A stretch of 64,000 bases of DNA from Doryteuthis pealeii (GCA_023376005.1 CM042181.1:704057-768056); one strand, 5' to 3'; counted from the stretch's first letter, positions 47,121-59,029 are shown. Made by a program: numbers and translations. The notes: generated from the sequence alone by a model not told the origin.

Positions 47121-47980
47121 CCAGTGTACTACACACCAGCGTTGTCAATTGATACAGTATATAACAATTTTAATGCCAAAAATATGAAAGATCTATTTGA
47201 AAATGTCAACATATAGGACATTCTGTCTTTCGAGGGAAATAAAATTATACCATATAATATAGGCATGAACTTAATTAATACCATTCAACATTATCCCAAA
47301 CGGTGCAAACCCATTGTTAAAACCGATAACTAAAAAGTATAAATGTAAATACACGATACGTATCACTTCCTAACTGTTAGGCATGGCATAACCCCAGACG
47401 GGTTGATAGCCGTTAAAATCAATCAATCAACCAACCAAGCGAAATTCGGTGACTAGGACCACTCCGGGATAGAGTTGACATGGGAGTAATGGCAACGATT
47501 GGGTGATTCCATACTATCGGAACTCCACTGGTTGAACGAAACGTTGCTTTATTAGGAGTTCGAGTCAAATTTTATTTAAACCACCAGTGAGGATCGAACT
47601 CGTTCCTGGTAACATGTAAAACTTGGTTACTACCTATCACCCCCTATGAGAAAATTGATCGATCAAACCGTTTCCTACCTTTCTATTTTTTGGGTAATGT
47701 CCAACTCTCTTTTTGTTTCTTAATATCATAAATCTATAAAAGTAAAAAAAAAAAATGTTTTTGAATCCGACTGTCAATGGGCATTTTTATTTATCAATAT
47801 TTTTATCCACTCTAAAGAGAAAAAGAAAAATATTTTTACGCATGGAGGTTAAGTTTTAATTATTCGGTACTTTTACAATTTATTATACATGTTTTATATC
47901 TTATTTTGTTTTTTAAAAATATCAAGCAATTTTAAAAGCGGAAACGGACACCAATCTATATAAAAATAAAAACGTTTAAT
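47121..47980. other. Upstream region of FEM-1 copy 3
   Basis: R1-like tail at about 47385-47440, a tRNA-like minus-strand remnant near 47580-47640, then AT-rich DNA. No promoter element I can defend. Confidence 0.5.
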
Positions 47981-47990
47981 ATGGCTGAAG
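47981..47990 (+). CDS. FEM1-like: 10-nt coding first exon of FEM-1-like copy 3
   Basis: ATGGCTGAAG followed by GTAAGT. Its phase matches the exon at 52292, and it parallels the first exon of copy 2. The intron (47991-52291, 4.3 kb) carries AT microsatellites, a Helitron, SINE pieces and a duplicated 3' splice region. A TATATAAAA string lies 16-24 bp upstream of the ATG, too close to be an ordinary TATA box for this start. Confidence 0.75.
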
Positions 47991-48009
47991 GTAAGTTACA
48001 TTGGATATT

Positions 48010-48034
48010 TAATCTTAAATGAATTATGTATATG

Positions 48035-48091
<57 letters not shown>

Positions 48092-48217
48092 GCTCTGTTT
48101 ACAATAATTAAACATTGAGCTCTCATACGGAACCTGAACTCTACAACAAACTACTGGTAGAGAAGTAGGACCCACCTAGAATCACCTTTTACCAAGAAAC
48201 TTGGTACCCGCACCAAA

Positions 48218-48261
<44 letters not shown>

Positions 48262-48826
48262 ATATAATATTAATAATTTTCTCATACAGAGGTGAGGTGT
48301 AAATATTGCAGTGATTTTCTCATACAGAACTTGTGTAGATTGTCCAGTGAGCGTTGGAAGTTTAATATTTCTTATGGTGTTAGGAGTTATATTATTAATG
48401 CGACATCTTTTAAGAAAGTTGATTCGGCAGCCCATTTTAGCACGTCCTTCTGATAGATGGAATAGTATTCTTGTGATCGCAAATTCTGCCTTGCTCAGGC
48501 GTAGGGATAAAAGCAATTAGTAATTTGCTTGAAGCATTGTTAAGTATGTTATAATATATTAATATTTTGAAGGCCAATACAATGCGTATGAAAAATAAAA
48601 ACAAAAAGATGTTATTTTTGTCTTATCGATTTCGAAGCATGAACTTCATCATCAGTTGCGTATCAGAAATGGACGTGCTTATGTTTTTCTTTGTGTGGTT
48701 ATAATTTCTCTTATTTCCTTTTCCTCTCCTTTTTTTTTCTCTTTCTTCTTCTCCTCCTTTATGAATGAAATGGGCGAATAACTGTAATTTCTTTATATAT
48801 ATGCACACACATATACATATATATAT

Positions 48827-48860
<34 letters not shown>

Positions 48861-48982
48861 ATGAAGAAGTTGACTTACCGATGAATTTGGTCACGTTGTT
48901 TAGTAAGTGTAGAATTCAGGTGGGTAAGTCAGCGATATAACAAATACAAAGTGCTCAATACTAAGTGTTATCTCTCGTACTC

Positions 48983-49020
<38 letters not shown>
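48010..49020. repeat. AT/GT microsatellites in the intron of copy 3
   Basis: (TA)n/(TG)n runs at about 48030-48090, 48220-48268, 48803-48862 and 48987-49019. An inverted phrase TTTTCTCATACAGA is doubled at about 48278 and 48316. Confidence 0.9.
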
Positions 49021-49021
<1 letters not shown>

Positions 49022-49653
49022 CAGCAATGCTGATAGTTTTTTGATTTAGTGCGTAATTTTTCACCAGTCAGATAATTTGATCTTTGAATTAAATTTTTTT
49101 GTTTGTAACAACTCTTTGTTTGTTTTTTTTTTTTTGTTTTTTTGTTTTTTTGTTTTTTAGATTTAAAAAACACGTTCAATGAAATTTACATTTCTTCCTT
49201 CAATATTTCCTAAACTAATCCCGTGAAATAAGATGGAATAAGTACCAATTTGTTTGCGCGTCCCAGTAGTGGTTGGCTGAATTTTAAGGCGAGACGTTTT
49301 ATTCATTTTTTAAAATGTATTCAATGTTTAAACGCTTTTTCAAACTCCTTTTCTCTAACCCATACATGGGACCCTAACAGAGACTAACATTTCGAGTCAG
49401 AGTGGACCTGGGAGTAATGGCAATAAATGAGTACTTCGCCCCCACCAGAGCTCCAGAATGTAACCTTTTTACGTTATATCCAACACGTCCCAATTGTGGT
49501 GTAATAGAATAGTCTCTTAGATCGATTAGTACTTAATAGCGAGTTCGATCCTCGTGGGATACCCCATACTTGTGACTGTTTCACATTGTCGAATCAGAAA
49601 AGAGTAGTAATAATGAAGAACCAAGACATGTATCAGATCAGCGATGAAAAAGT

Positions 49654-50001
49654 TTGATACAAGTACTTCTGCAGAAACAGAAGAGAAATATCAATGAATG
49701 TTTCTCTGTGATTGGAATTTCTCCAATGAAAACAAAAGGACTTCATTACTTTGGAAAGGCTCATTTTGGTAAGAGAAAACATTCTTCTGCATTGCAATGT
49801 ATAAAGACCAAAGTAGGCATGCCATTAAATGTTGACTCTGAGCTGTTGAATGATGAGGCTTTGAAATTCAAAAATGAGATGTTAGATAAAGCTAAGTACT
49901 TTGATAAAATGATAAACCTTCTTGTAGCAAAAATGAACAGAGTGGAATCAACCAACATAAAAATACAAATCATTCTACCCGTGTCGAAAGTATTTGGTTA
50001 A
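49654..50001 (+). pseudogene. Unrecognised coding fragment, possibly transposon-derived
   Basis: 115 codons open but without an ATG start at its head. Contains ECFSVIGISPMKTKGLHY, KRKHSSALQCIKTKVG and KIQIILPVSKVFG. The arrangement recalls uncharacterised transposon-linked proteins of invertebrates ending in QxLTLxPxSW, but I cannot name it. Its stop is one base before a Helitron (50003), so it may have been cut by that insertion. It lies within the intron of FEM-1 copy 3 on the same strand. Confidence 0.35.
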
Positions 50002-50002
50002 A

Positions 50003-50611
50003 CTAGCAAATATATTAAGTTTTAATGTATTAAGATATTGTATTAAATTAGAAAGGCTAATAAAACTAAATAAGAATGCAGATAAAAAGATTTGTAACAG
50101 AGAGGGGGGTATAATCGGAAAATAGAACAACTGAAACTTACTCTTCTATGACTCCCGTCTTTCATTTATATTTTTTCTAATTTAAGTATCTAGTTAAAAG
50201 AGGAAGTAAAGAATAAAATGACAGTTATTTCTTCTTGTTAATGGATTTCATTTAATATTCATTGAAGAGATTTTTGCTTATATTCATTAAAATAAAACCA
50301 AACAGTTAGAAATCAATAATACTAAGCATATATTTATTAAATTCAAATTTTTAATATCAATATGCAAATTAGCCTTCCCGTTCACACTGTAAACCTCTAT
50401 TTTGTTGTATATATAAATACAATTGCATGTTATTAGTATGTAGATATGGTCAACAGTGTAAGTAATGTAAAACAATTTTATTAATAATTGAGGTTTAAAT
50501 AAAAATGCAATCATGGAGAATGTGATGTCAATAACTAAGGGAATTATGACTTGAGTAGTAATATAGTTTCGGTTACAGACAGAAAAACACACAATCTCCA
50601 TTATAATAAGA
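50003..50611 (-). mobile_element. Helitron lacking the 3' hairpin
   Basis: CTAG at 50003 then ATATTAAGTTTTAATGT: the GCACCC..GGGTGC hairpin is cleanly deleted. TC end at 50611. Confidence 0.85.
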
Positions 50612-51030
50612 TATTCGTTTAAAAACAAGGATTTATGGGAACAGTCGGTAGAGCGTTCGCTAGAAACCACTGAATATTACTTCTTTATGATCTTCAATGG
50701 TAGACGTTCAAGCCTTCTTGTAGTTTTCCGTACATCAGTACTCAGTTGGTGAAGAAAATTTCCCATCTTTTTTACTATACTAAATATCTTTAATAACTAA
50801 TTCACTAACCTTAACAACTCACTATGAATAGATTGTCCTAACTGAATAAACAATAAACAGTATAAATAAATATAAACACTAAAAACACTACAACCAACAA
50901 TCCCCTGAGGACGACCAGCGAAATGGTTGAAAGCGCTTGGGTAAAAAAAAATGTTACATTTTCTTCAATATCTGGATCCCGATCTACGAATAACTAACAG
51001 AAGACTTGAACGTCTACAACTGAAGATCAC

Positions 51031-51233
51031 AGGGCCAGGTTAGCTCAGTCGGTAGAGCGTTTGATACTAGTCCTCGCCAACTCAGCGTATGAATAGCACT
51101 GTGATCTGTGCGGTAAAGGAGCTGATGGTAGGTTTGGCGCTCCATCTCAATCTCTTGGTCTAGCGCTAGTGAAAAGGGGATAGACGCTCGCTGATTGGTT
51201 GATACCGACTTTAGGTCACCCCGACGACTTTAT
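51031..51233 (+). mobile_element. SINE with internal deletion
   Basis: A box TTAGCTCAGTCGG (51039), a gap removing the B box, then CTCAGCGTATGAATAGCAC and tail GGTCACCCCGACGACTT. Confidence 0.8.
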
Positions 51234-51554
51234 ACACGCTTACAATTTTAACGAAATAACCAACGAAGCAAAATTAAATTTTTTTTTTCTGCACTAAAAA
51301 AAAAAAAATGAATAAATAAATAAATAACAAAAATTATTTGGTTAAATCGAACTTAACGGACCTAATTCCACCATCGTATGTCACCCCACCGAAACAAAAA
51401 CAAACACCAAAAATCAAGGAATAAACCGAATTTAATGAAATTTTCTGCGTTTATATATCAATGAATAAAAGAAACAATACACCAGTAGGTTAGAATTAAA
51501 CGCTGAATATATTAGTTAACACACACACACACACACACTATATATCTATATATA

Positions 51555-51858
51555 TAAGTAAAGACGTCGGGCGGCCTAATGTCGGTATCGGCCATGCAGT
51601 GAGGGAGTCAATCCCCTTTTCACTAGCGCTAGACCAAGGAGATTGTTTTAGCGTCTGAGGTAGAGCGTTCGGCTAGAAACCACAAGGTTCCTAGTTCGAT
51701 ACCCGCCCTCGCCAACTCAGCGTATGAGTAGCACAGGGATCTGTGCGGTAAAGTAAGGAGCTGATAGTAGGTGTGGCGCGCCAGTGAAAAGGGGATAGAC
51801 TCCCTCACTGCATGGCTGATACCGACATTAGGCCGCCCGGACGACTTTACTTTACTTA
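51555..51858. mobile_element. Inverted SINE pair forming a hairpin
   Basis: A minus-strand SINE tail (51555-51661) is joined directly to a plus-strand SINE lacking its 5' start (51661-51858). The outer 60-70 bp are near-perfect reverse complements (GGCGGCCTAATGTCGGTATC versus its complement). They share the private GCAGTGAGGGAGTC variant. Confidence 0.85.
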
Positions 51859-51862
51859 CTTA

Positions 51863-52291
51863 CACTTTTATTAAGCTATATATTTTCCTTTTCCTTAAAA
51901 TAAAAAAAAAAGATTTCCAGCCGCCATTTTGAAAATCATCACGGAACCAACCTAAATGACATCCTAGGTCATCATTTTTAAAGTTATCTTTTTTCTTATA
52001 TCTTTTCTTGCAAATTAGACACTGAACATTTTTTATACGCATTGGTAATTGCTTTCTTAATATAAATAAATAATATACAGCAGTTATTTTATTTAAAATA
52101 CTTTTTTATTTTTTTTTTAACTTTGAATATAATATTAGACATACTACACCTTTTTTATTAAGCTATATATTTTCCTTTTCCTTAAAATAAATAAAAAGAT
52201 TTCCAGCCGCCATTTTGAAAATCATCACGGAACCAACCTAATAGGTCAACATTTTTAAATCATCTTTTTTTTCTTTTTCTTCTCCTTGCAG
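51863..52291 (+). repeat. Duplicated 3' splice region of copy 3
   Basis: TATATTTTCCTTTTCCTTAA, TTTCCAGCCGCCATTTTGAA, AATCATCACGGAACCAACC occur at 51878-51955 and 52163-52240. Each is followed by a pyrimidine tract. The downstream one ends TTGCAG (used); the upstream one ends TTGCAA. Confidence 0.85.
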
Positions 52292-54122
52292 TTTCTAAAA
52301 TCAACCTACCTCTCAACAGGAAAATCACTATGGCCCTCTCCAAAGATATAGCCCAAATAATCAAGAAAAACTCTTTGGGCAACCTCGAACAGGTCCTCGA
52401 AACCCTTGAGCCCGAACAACGCACCAGCATTTTGAATACTACAAGAAAAGGCTGCACGCCCCTCTTTTTGGCTATCAAGAAAAACAAAGTTGACATTTCT
52501 TGCTATCTACTAGAACTGTCTCTGCGTCAAGGACGCAAAGAAATGTGCCAGACTTGGAAAAAGGCACGCCACCCGCTTATTGCCGCCATGGGCGCCAATA
52601 ACCTATTCTTAGTCGAGCTGATCTCTTCAAATCTGTGGGACATCAACGACGATTTATACTGCCCTTACACACCGTTGATGCTTGCTGTTTGCACTGGCAA
52701 TATCAGTTACGTCAAGTTGATGATGGAGCTGGGCGCCGTCACGGATCTGACTACATGTAATGGGCGAAGTGTTCTCATGATTTCAACTTTGTGGAGTAAT
52801 ATTTGTCGTTTTCTCGTCATGACAACAGATGTGTATCTTGACCACCAGGATGATGATGGTGATACGGCTCTTCATATCGCTGTTATGGGGAGGTATATAG
52901 AGAGCGTCAAGATACTTGTCGGTGCTGGCGCGGATACCCAGATCCGAAATGCTGCGGGGATGACTCCCTTAATGTTGGCTGTTGTCACTATGAACATCCC
53001 AGCGATTATTTATCTCGACCAAAATGGCGGTAATTCCCAATTAGACATGATTGAGGCCATGGAGGTCTTTAATGCGTGTTTAGTTTGCGACAAGCAGATG
53101 ATTATAATAGACTGGAGTCGTACTTTGGAAATGAGGCGAGAGAGGTTTCCCAAAATTAGTTCCTCTCGACCTCTGGAGATTCTGGATTTCTCTACAGAAT
53201 TTTCCACGGTGCGCGAATTAATACATCTGTTAGACAACCCCCTATGTCTTGCTTTTCAAGGGGTATTGGTTATCGAAAGGGTCCTTGGAAGGAGCAGCAG
53301 TACATATCTTCGAGTTCTTCTGCAAACGGCATTGGTTGCCAAACATCTAAACAACTTAGATAAATTTCGCCAGCTAATTGATTATATCGAAGAATTCTGC
53401 CAGAAAAACTTGTCCGTTTTTGTTTCCTCTTGTTCTTCGTGGTTCACGGTTCTGTTCAATGAAATTGCAGATGATGCTGACCCGGATATGTTCTTTAAAA
53501 ACCGGGGGTTAACGATCTTCAGGATAATAACGAAAACAACCGGAGAGACCTGTTTGTTTTTACAGGACCACTTATCTAACACACCTTATGTCGAAGACTG
53601 TCGTTACTCCCAATTAGTTGACGCCGCTCTCTACATGGCAACCCTCATCAAGAATATGAATATCCCCGAGCAATATCTGCCCCATTTTACGAATCGGTCG
53701 TGAAACTCGTAGACAAGGATCCCCGTGTCGTCAACCAGCAATCTCTGTTGCACCGTGCAATTAAGTTGTGTAAAACTGAATCCTGGGGCTCGGTGGGGCT
53801 TATCCGGTTGCTACTTGAATGTGGGGCCGAGGTTGACTCCAAGGATTTATTCCGGCGGACCCCGCTTATGTATGCACTGAAACATATACCCAATAATCGG
53901 ATCCAGGAAGTTGTATCGCTTCTTGTGGAGTACGGGTGTCATTTAGATTGCAAAGATAATGAGGGTGTTTCTGTGATGGACTCTAAACGTTGGAAGAGTC
54001 TGCCGGTTTCGAAAAATCCCCGTAGCTTACAGTGCCACGCAGCAGAAACCATTTTAGACTATCAAATCAACTATGAGGGAAAATCGCATAAGGTACTTGA
54101 AGAATTCCTTAATTTGCATTAG
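52292..54122 (+). CDS. FEM1-like: FEM-1-like ankyrin protein, copy 3, main coding exon (one frameshift)
   Basis: The exon opens after a pyrimidine tract ending CTTGCAG at 52291 and joins the exon at 47981-47990 in phase (G+TT), giving MAEVSKINLPLNRKITMALS. An alternative internal start is the ATG at 52330. The first frame runs to 53702; the homologous protein continues in another frame (YESVVKLVDKDPRVVNQQSL onward) to 54122. One base is missing around 53672-53690, beside CCCC and TTTT runs, so this may be a consensus error or a real recent lesion. Ankyrin repeats (CTPLFLAI, YTPLMLAVCTG, GDTALHIAVM, GMTPLMLAV) are followed by the FEM-1 middle region (IEAMEVFNAC, DWSRTLEMRRERF, LVIERVLGRSS) and a C-terminal ankyrin pair. 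The tail SLQCHAAETILDYQINYEG..LEEFLNLH matches the FEM1A/C CUL2-box tail closely and keeps the key Leu-x-Cys. The expected product is about 613 aa, a CUL2 ligase substrate receptor by family. Confidence 0.85.
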
Positions 54123-54526
54123 TGCGCATTCTCTAAAAAATTAACTTTTGAGGGAAATAACCACAGCTTTTGAATCGGCAACTGATTTAAAAAACTAGTT
54201 TAATAATTTGGTTGCCCTCAGGCGGGGCTATGTATACCTTAACTGTATACCCTACAAAGGGGGTAAGAACTGTTCTAAGTGTTGTATTGGGTATGACACT
54301 GAACTGCATCTGATGGTGAGGTTTTTCTTTCAGTGGAGTATTCCTTCATTGCCATTACTCCTAGGTCCACTCTGCCTGGAATATTAGTACCACTTAGGGT
54401 CCCATCTGTAGGTCAAATAGATCTGTTAAAATATTCTTATTAAGCAGGAAAACTTCAAATAATTTAGCGGGATACCCCCATACGTGTGTCAAATCGTATC
54501 CTACGTGAATGGTCTGTGTAAATAAT

Positions 54527-54535
<9 letters not shown>
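54123..54535 (+). repeat. 3' flank of copy 3 with R1 remnant
   Basis: 54280-54430 holds R1 phrases (CATCTGATGGTGAGG; TTAGGGTCCCATCTG). No clear polyadenylation signal for the gene is seen in the first 150 bp. (TA)n microsatellites follow at 54533-54574 and 54870-54896. Confidence 0.55.
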
Positions 54536-54578
<43 letters not shown>

Positions 54579-55095
54579 ACAAGGGATAACCTACTCGAGT
54601 TTCACCATAAGGATCTTCAGGGTTAAATCCACTGAATTAATCGAGATACCGATTACTTGCAGTCGATTACTTGTGCGTGTTCATTGTGTTAAACGGTTCT
54701 AATATGTATATGTATGTGTGTGTTTTGTTTGTGTTCGAGTGTCGCTTTAGCATTTCCATTGCATTGGCATAAGTCATTTATCCAAGAGAGCTCTGCATAT
54801 CATAAACATTGTAGAAAAAAATAAGGGTCTACTATGGTTTCGATCTTAGCGATCTTGTCAGGACCTTGTTATATATATATATATATATATATATATAACG
54901 TTAAAAAGATAGTTATGATTATAATACTTCATTTACTAATGAAACTGATTTCGGCAGTAAATACCCCGTAAGAAGTTGATAAGCCGTTAAATGAATAAAC
55001 GAAACGAATAATTCAGACATATTTTAAATGGCATATAAAGAATTTTTTAAGAATTGATAAATCGCCCTAATTTCACTCCGCACAATCCTGACGTA

Positions 55096-55695
55096 TATTT
55101 CTCTATATCTATCTCTCTATCTCTCTATATCTATCTATCTCTCTATCTCTCTATATCTATCTCTCTATCTCTCTATATCTATCTCTCTATCTCTCTATAT
55201 CTCTCTATCTCTCTCTATCTCTCTATCTCTCTCTATCTCTCTATCTCTCTCTATCTCTCTATCTCTCTATATCTATCCATCTCTTTCTCTCTATCTATCT
55301 ATCTATCTCTATCTATCTATCTATCTCTTTCTCTCTATCTATCTCTCTATCTCTCTATATCTATCTCTCTATATCTATCTCTCTATTTCTATCTATCTCT
55401 ATTTCTCTCTCTATTTCTATCTATCTCTATTTCTCTCTCTATTTCTATCTATCTCTATTTCTCTCTCTATTTCTATCTATCTCTATTTCTATCTATCTCT
55501 ATTTCTCTCTCTATCTCTATCTATCTATCTCTATTTCTATCTATCTATCTATCTCTATTTCTATCTATCTATCTATCTATCTCTATTTCTATCTATCTAT
55601 CTATCTATCTCTATCTATCTATTTCTATCTATCTATCTCTATCTATCTATCTCTATCTATCCATCTCTATATCTATCTATCTCTCTATATATACA
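55096..55695 (+). repeat. (TCTA/TCTC)n compound microsatellite
   Basis: About 600 bp of TCTA, TCTC and TTTC units. The long open frame through it is a repeat artefact. Confidence 0.97.
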
Positions 55696-55745
55696 TATTA
55701 TATAATGAGAGAGAGAGGAAATGTCATCTGTAAGTATAATTTTTA

Positions 55746-56210
55746 AATTAAACTAAAAATTTAAATACTTCATTTAGGACTGGTTTTCCAAAAGTATGAA
55801 AATTAAATCTCGTTACCCCCCACCCACGGTCCATATGAAATAACTGTTTTAATGTTATCGAGAATCATACGGCGACGCGTATACGTAAAAAGCCATTGAG
55901 TATGTTCGAGATTATCTTATTTGTTCTGTTCTCGTACATAGATATTAAGAAGACTATAAAACTTACTCGATATATAATCTTAGCCTAATCTAGATTTATC
56001 GTATATTTCCTACTGATATTCTAGATTCCCTGACACGTGACTTGTTCATTTATTTATTTAAAATATATTTTTATTCTAAATGTAAGTAATAAAAATCTAA
56101 AGATTCAAATTTATTGTAAGGATGAAAAATCCTTTTCAGATTCTATCTTAAATTGTCACAGCTTCTTTTACAATTTGATTGTTGAGACGTGGAATCTAAT
56201 ATGATTAAAT
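55746..56210. other. No recognised gene
   Basis: AT-rich spacer between two tandem arrays. Confidence 0.55.
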
Positions 56211-56214
56211 AACA

Positions 56215-57760
56215 CACTATTCCGTGTCTATAACGAAACTCCCTGTCTGGCTAGTAACACACACATAGTTCTATGCTTATTGCTAGACCCCCACCTCTGC
56301 TCAGAGTAATAGACACTGTTCTGTGTCTATTGCTAGACCCCCAGCCTTCTATCAAGGAAAAGACACAGTACTGTCTCTATTGCTAGACCCCCAGCCTTCT
56401 ATCAAGGAAAAGACACAGTACTGTCTCTATTGCTAGACTCACATCCTTCTATCAAGGAATAGACACTGTTCTGTGTCTATTGCTAGATCCCATCCTTCTA
56501 TCAGAGCAATAGAAACTGTTCTATATCTATTGATAGACCCCCAGCCTTCTATCAAGGAATAGACACAGTTCTGTGTCTATTGCTAGACTCACCTCCTTCT
56601 ATCAAGGAATAGACACAGTTCTGTGTCATTTGCTAGACCCCCATACTTCTATCAAGGAATACACTGTTCTATGTCTATTGCTAGACCCCCATCCTTCTAT
56701 CAAGGAATAAACACAGTTCTATGTCTATTGCTAGACCTCCACCCTTCTATCAAGGAATAAACACAGTTCTATGTCTATTGCTAGACCTCCATCCTTCTAT
56801 CAAGGAATAGACACAGTTCTGTGTCTATTGCTAGACCTCACATCCTTCTATCAAGGAATAGACACAGTTCTGTGTCTATTGCTAGACCTCAAATCCTTCT
56901 ATCAAGGAATAGACACAGTTCTGTGTCTATTGCTAGACCCCACCCTTCAATCAGAGCAATAGACACTGTTCTGTATTTATTGCTAGACCTCCATCCTTCT
57001 ATCAAGGAATAGACACAATTCTGTGTCTATTGCTAGACCCCATCCTTCTATCAAGGAATAAACACAGTTCTGTGTCATTTGCTAGACCCCATCCTTCTAT
57101 CAAGGAATAAACACAGTTCTGTGTCTATTGCTAGACCTCCATCCTCTATCAAGGAATAAACACAGTTCTGTGTCTATTGCTAGACCTCCATCCTTCTATC
57201 AAGGAATAAACACAGTTCTGTGTCTATTGCTAGACCTCCATCCTTCTATCAAGGAATAAACACAGTTCTGTGTCTATTGCTAGACCTCCATCCTTCTATC
57301 AAGGAATAGACACGGTTCTGTGTCTATTGCTAGACCTCCATCCTTCTATCAAGGAATAGACACGGTTCTGTGTCTATTGCTAGACCTCCATCTTCGAATA
57401 GACACGGTTCTGTGTCTATTGCTAGACCTCCATCCTTCGACGGTTCTGTGTCTATTGCTAGACCTCCATCCTTCGATCATAGCAATAGACACGGTTCTGT
57501 GTCTATTGCTAGACCTCCATCCTTCGATCATAGCAATAGACACGGTTCTGTATTTATTGCTAGAACATTATCCTTCTATCAAGGAATAGACACTATTCCC
57601 CGTCTATTGCTAGACACCAACCCTTCTATCAAGGAATAAACACTGTTCTGTGTCTATTGCTAAACCCCCACCCTTCTATCAGAGCAATAGACACTGTTCT
57701 ATTTCTATTGTTAGATCCCCATCCTTCTATCAAAGAATAGATACTGTTCTCTGTCTGCTG
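56215..57760. repeat. ~50-bp tandem array with a palindrome in every unit
   Basis: About 30 units: TCTATTGCTAGACC, TCCATCCTTCTATCAAGG, AATAGACACAG-TT-CTGTG. AATAGACACAG and CTGTGTCTATT form a perfect 11-bp inverted repeat across the unit junction. In the 57440-57545 units the palindrome extends to GCAATAGACAC..GTGTCTATTGC. Confidence 0.95.
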
Positions 57761-58069
57761 CCGATCCACCAAAGTTCTAAGCAGTTTAATGTGGGCAAAT
57801 AAATAAAAGCTACAAATGTTGTTTTTTTTCTATTTATTATCTTTCTAATTTAATGGGTTACGAAAAATGGGTTGGCATTTTGTATTTATTATATAAAACA
57901 TTTTGGAATGGGTAATATTAAGATTAGAAATGGTTGTCATGGAGACATCTAAAACTTTTTAGATATCAATGGTTTGGCATATAACTCAAAAGACATGAAT
58001 AGTTAACTTTTCGATTTGAATTGTTTCTCCACATTCTTTATACTTGAGCATTTTTGCATGGGTTGGCCA

Positions 58070-58330
58070 TTCTATGTTTGCCAAATCGCATTTGTCATTT
58101 GCCTTATGGCAAACACCCAATATTTTTATGGTATGTGCTAGAATGCAGTGTCTGAGGGTCTTAGTGTTCTGGGTATGACGTTAAACTCCATCTAATGGTA
58201 AAGTTCCAATTCTGGAGCACTGGGGAATTCGGAGTCCCCTTTCATCGCCATTACTCCCAGGTCCACCCTGACCCGAAAACGGTAGTATATGTTTGGGTAA
58301 ATACAAGAATTAGGAGTCATTTTATGAATT
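58070..58330 (+). repeat. R1 remnant
   Basis: GCCTTATGGCAAACACCCAA, GGGTATGACGTTAAACTCCA and CATTACTCCCAGGTCCACC. 57765-58070 is AT-rich without a gene. Confidence 0.65.
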
Positions 58331-58489
58331 ATTTGACTTGTAATCTATGGAATGAATCTTCTTTTTTCTAATTCTAACCACATTGCTATAATTATTGTTG
58401 TATTGTTTTAATGGCCGAAGAATGTATCCACTCGAAAAGAAACAAAATAGACGAAGAAAAACTAGTCAAAATATTTATAACTGTTTAGC

Positions 58490-58930
58490 CTGTAGGGGTT
58501 AATTTCGCATTTGCCTGAGGAGTTGTCTGCTCGCTTAATGTCGCTGGTTCCTGCTAGGGGCCACTTGTATTTAAGCGGCTGATTCGAATTTCCCTTCCTC
58601 TTTCCTCGGTACGAGACTACATGTGTTAGACAATTGTCATTCCCTTCTCGTTGGGGTTTTGGCCCTCAACGCCGGCTACTGGTCACTGTAAGTTATTTAT
58701 ACAGCATGGGCTATTCTTAGTCTCATGTCTGTACCTTTATATTATGTGTACTTTTATATTATCTTGTCAGTGACTTTTATGTATGTATGTTTATGTACAC
58801 TATCATATCTTCCATTGTTTATGTATCTTGTTTATTCATGTGCTGTATTATATAAAATGTTTTGTCCCTCAACCCTTGTCGGAGTTGAATGTTCTTTAAG
58901 TATTCACTTTGAATCTTACAAGCCAAATAA
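58490..58930 (+). mobile_element. LTR-like unit, first of a pair
   Basis: GTATTTAAGCGGCTG (TATA-like), CGAGACTACATGTGTTAGACA, ..TTGTCGGAGTTGAATGTTC, then AAATAAAAC polyA-like signal near 58925. Paralogous to 59030-59430. Confidence 0.35.
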
Positions 58931-59029
58931 AACACACGCACACACGCCCACACACCCGCATAACGATTTGTCTGTAACAGAAACTACGTCACTGTTTACG
59001 TCCCAATATTGAAACTCTACAATACATAT

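Noticed and set aside
47957..47965. TATA box for FEM-1 copy 3
   Set aside because: It lies only 16-24 bp from the start codon, so transcription from it would begin at or after the ATG. AT-rich strings of this kind are common here.
48151..48516. Minus-strand 121-codon frame with a KFLKRC..ITPN-like stretch, possibly a Penelope-like element
   Set aside because: The similarity is too short and from memory only; half the frame is an AT microsatellite.
40199..50670. Several minus-strand frames with shared IIMEIVCFSVCNRNYI-like peptides
   Set aside because: All derive from the 5' part of the non-autonomous Helitron; the repeat carries stops in other copies and no known domain.
55054..55746. 230-codon plus-strand frame rich in Ser/Leu/Tyr
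   Set aside because: Pure translation of a TCTA/TCTC microsatellite.
56215..57760. CRISPR-like array of spaced palindromic repeats
   Set aside because: The whole unit repeats, there are no unique spacers, and the context is eukaryotic. It is a minisatellite.
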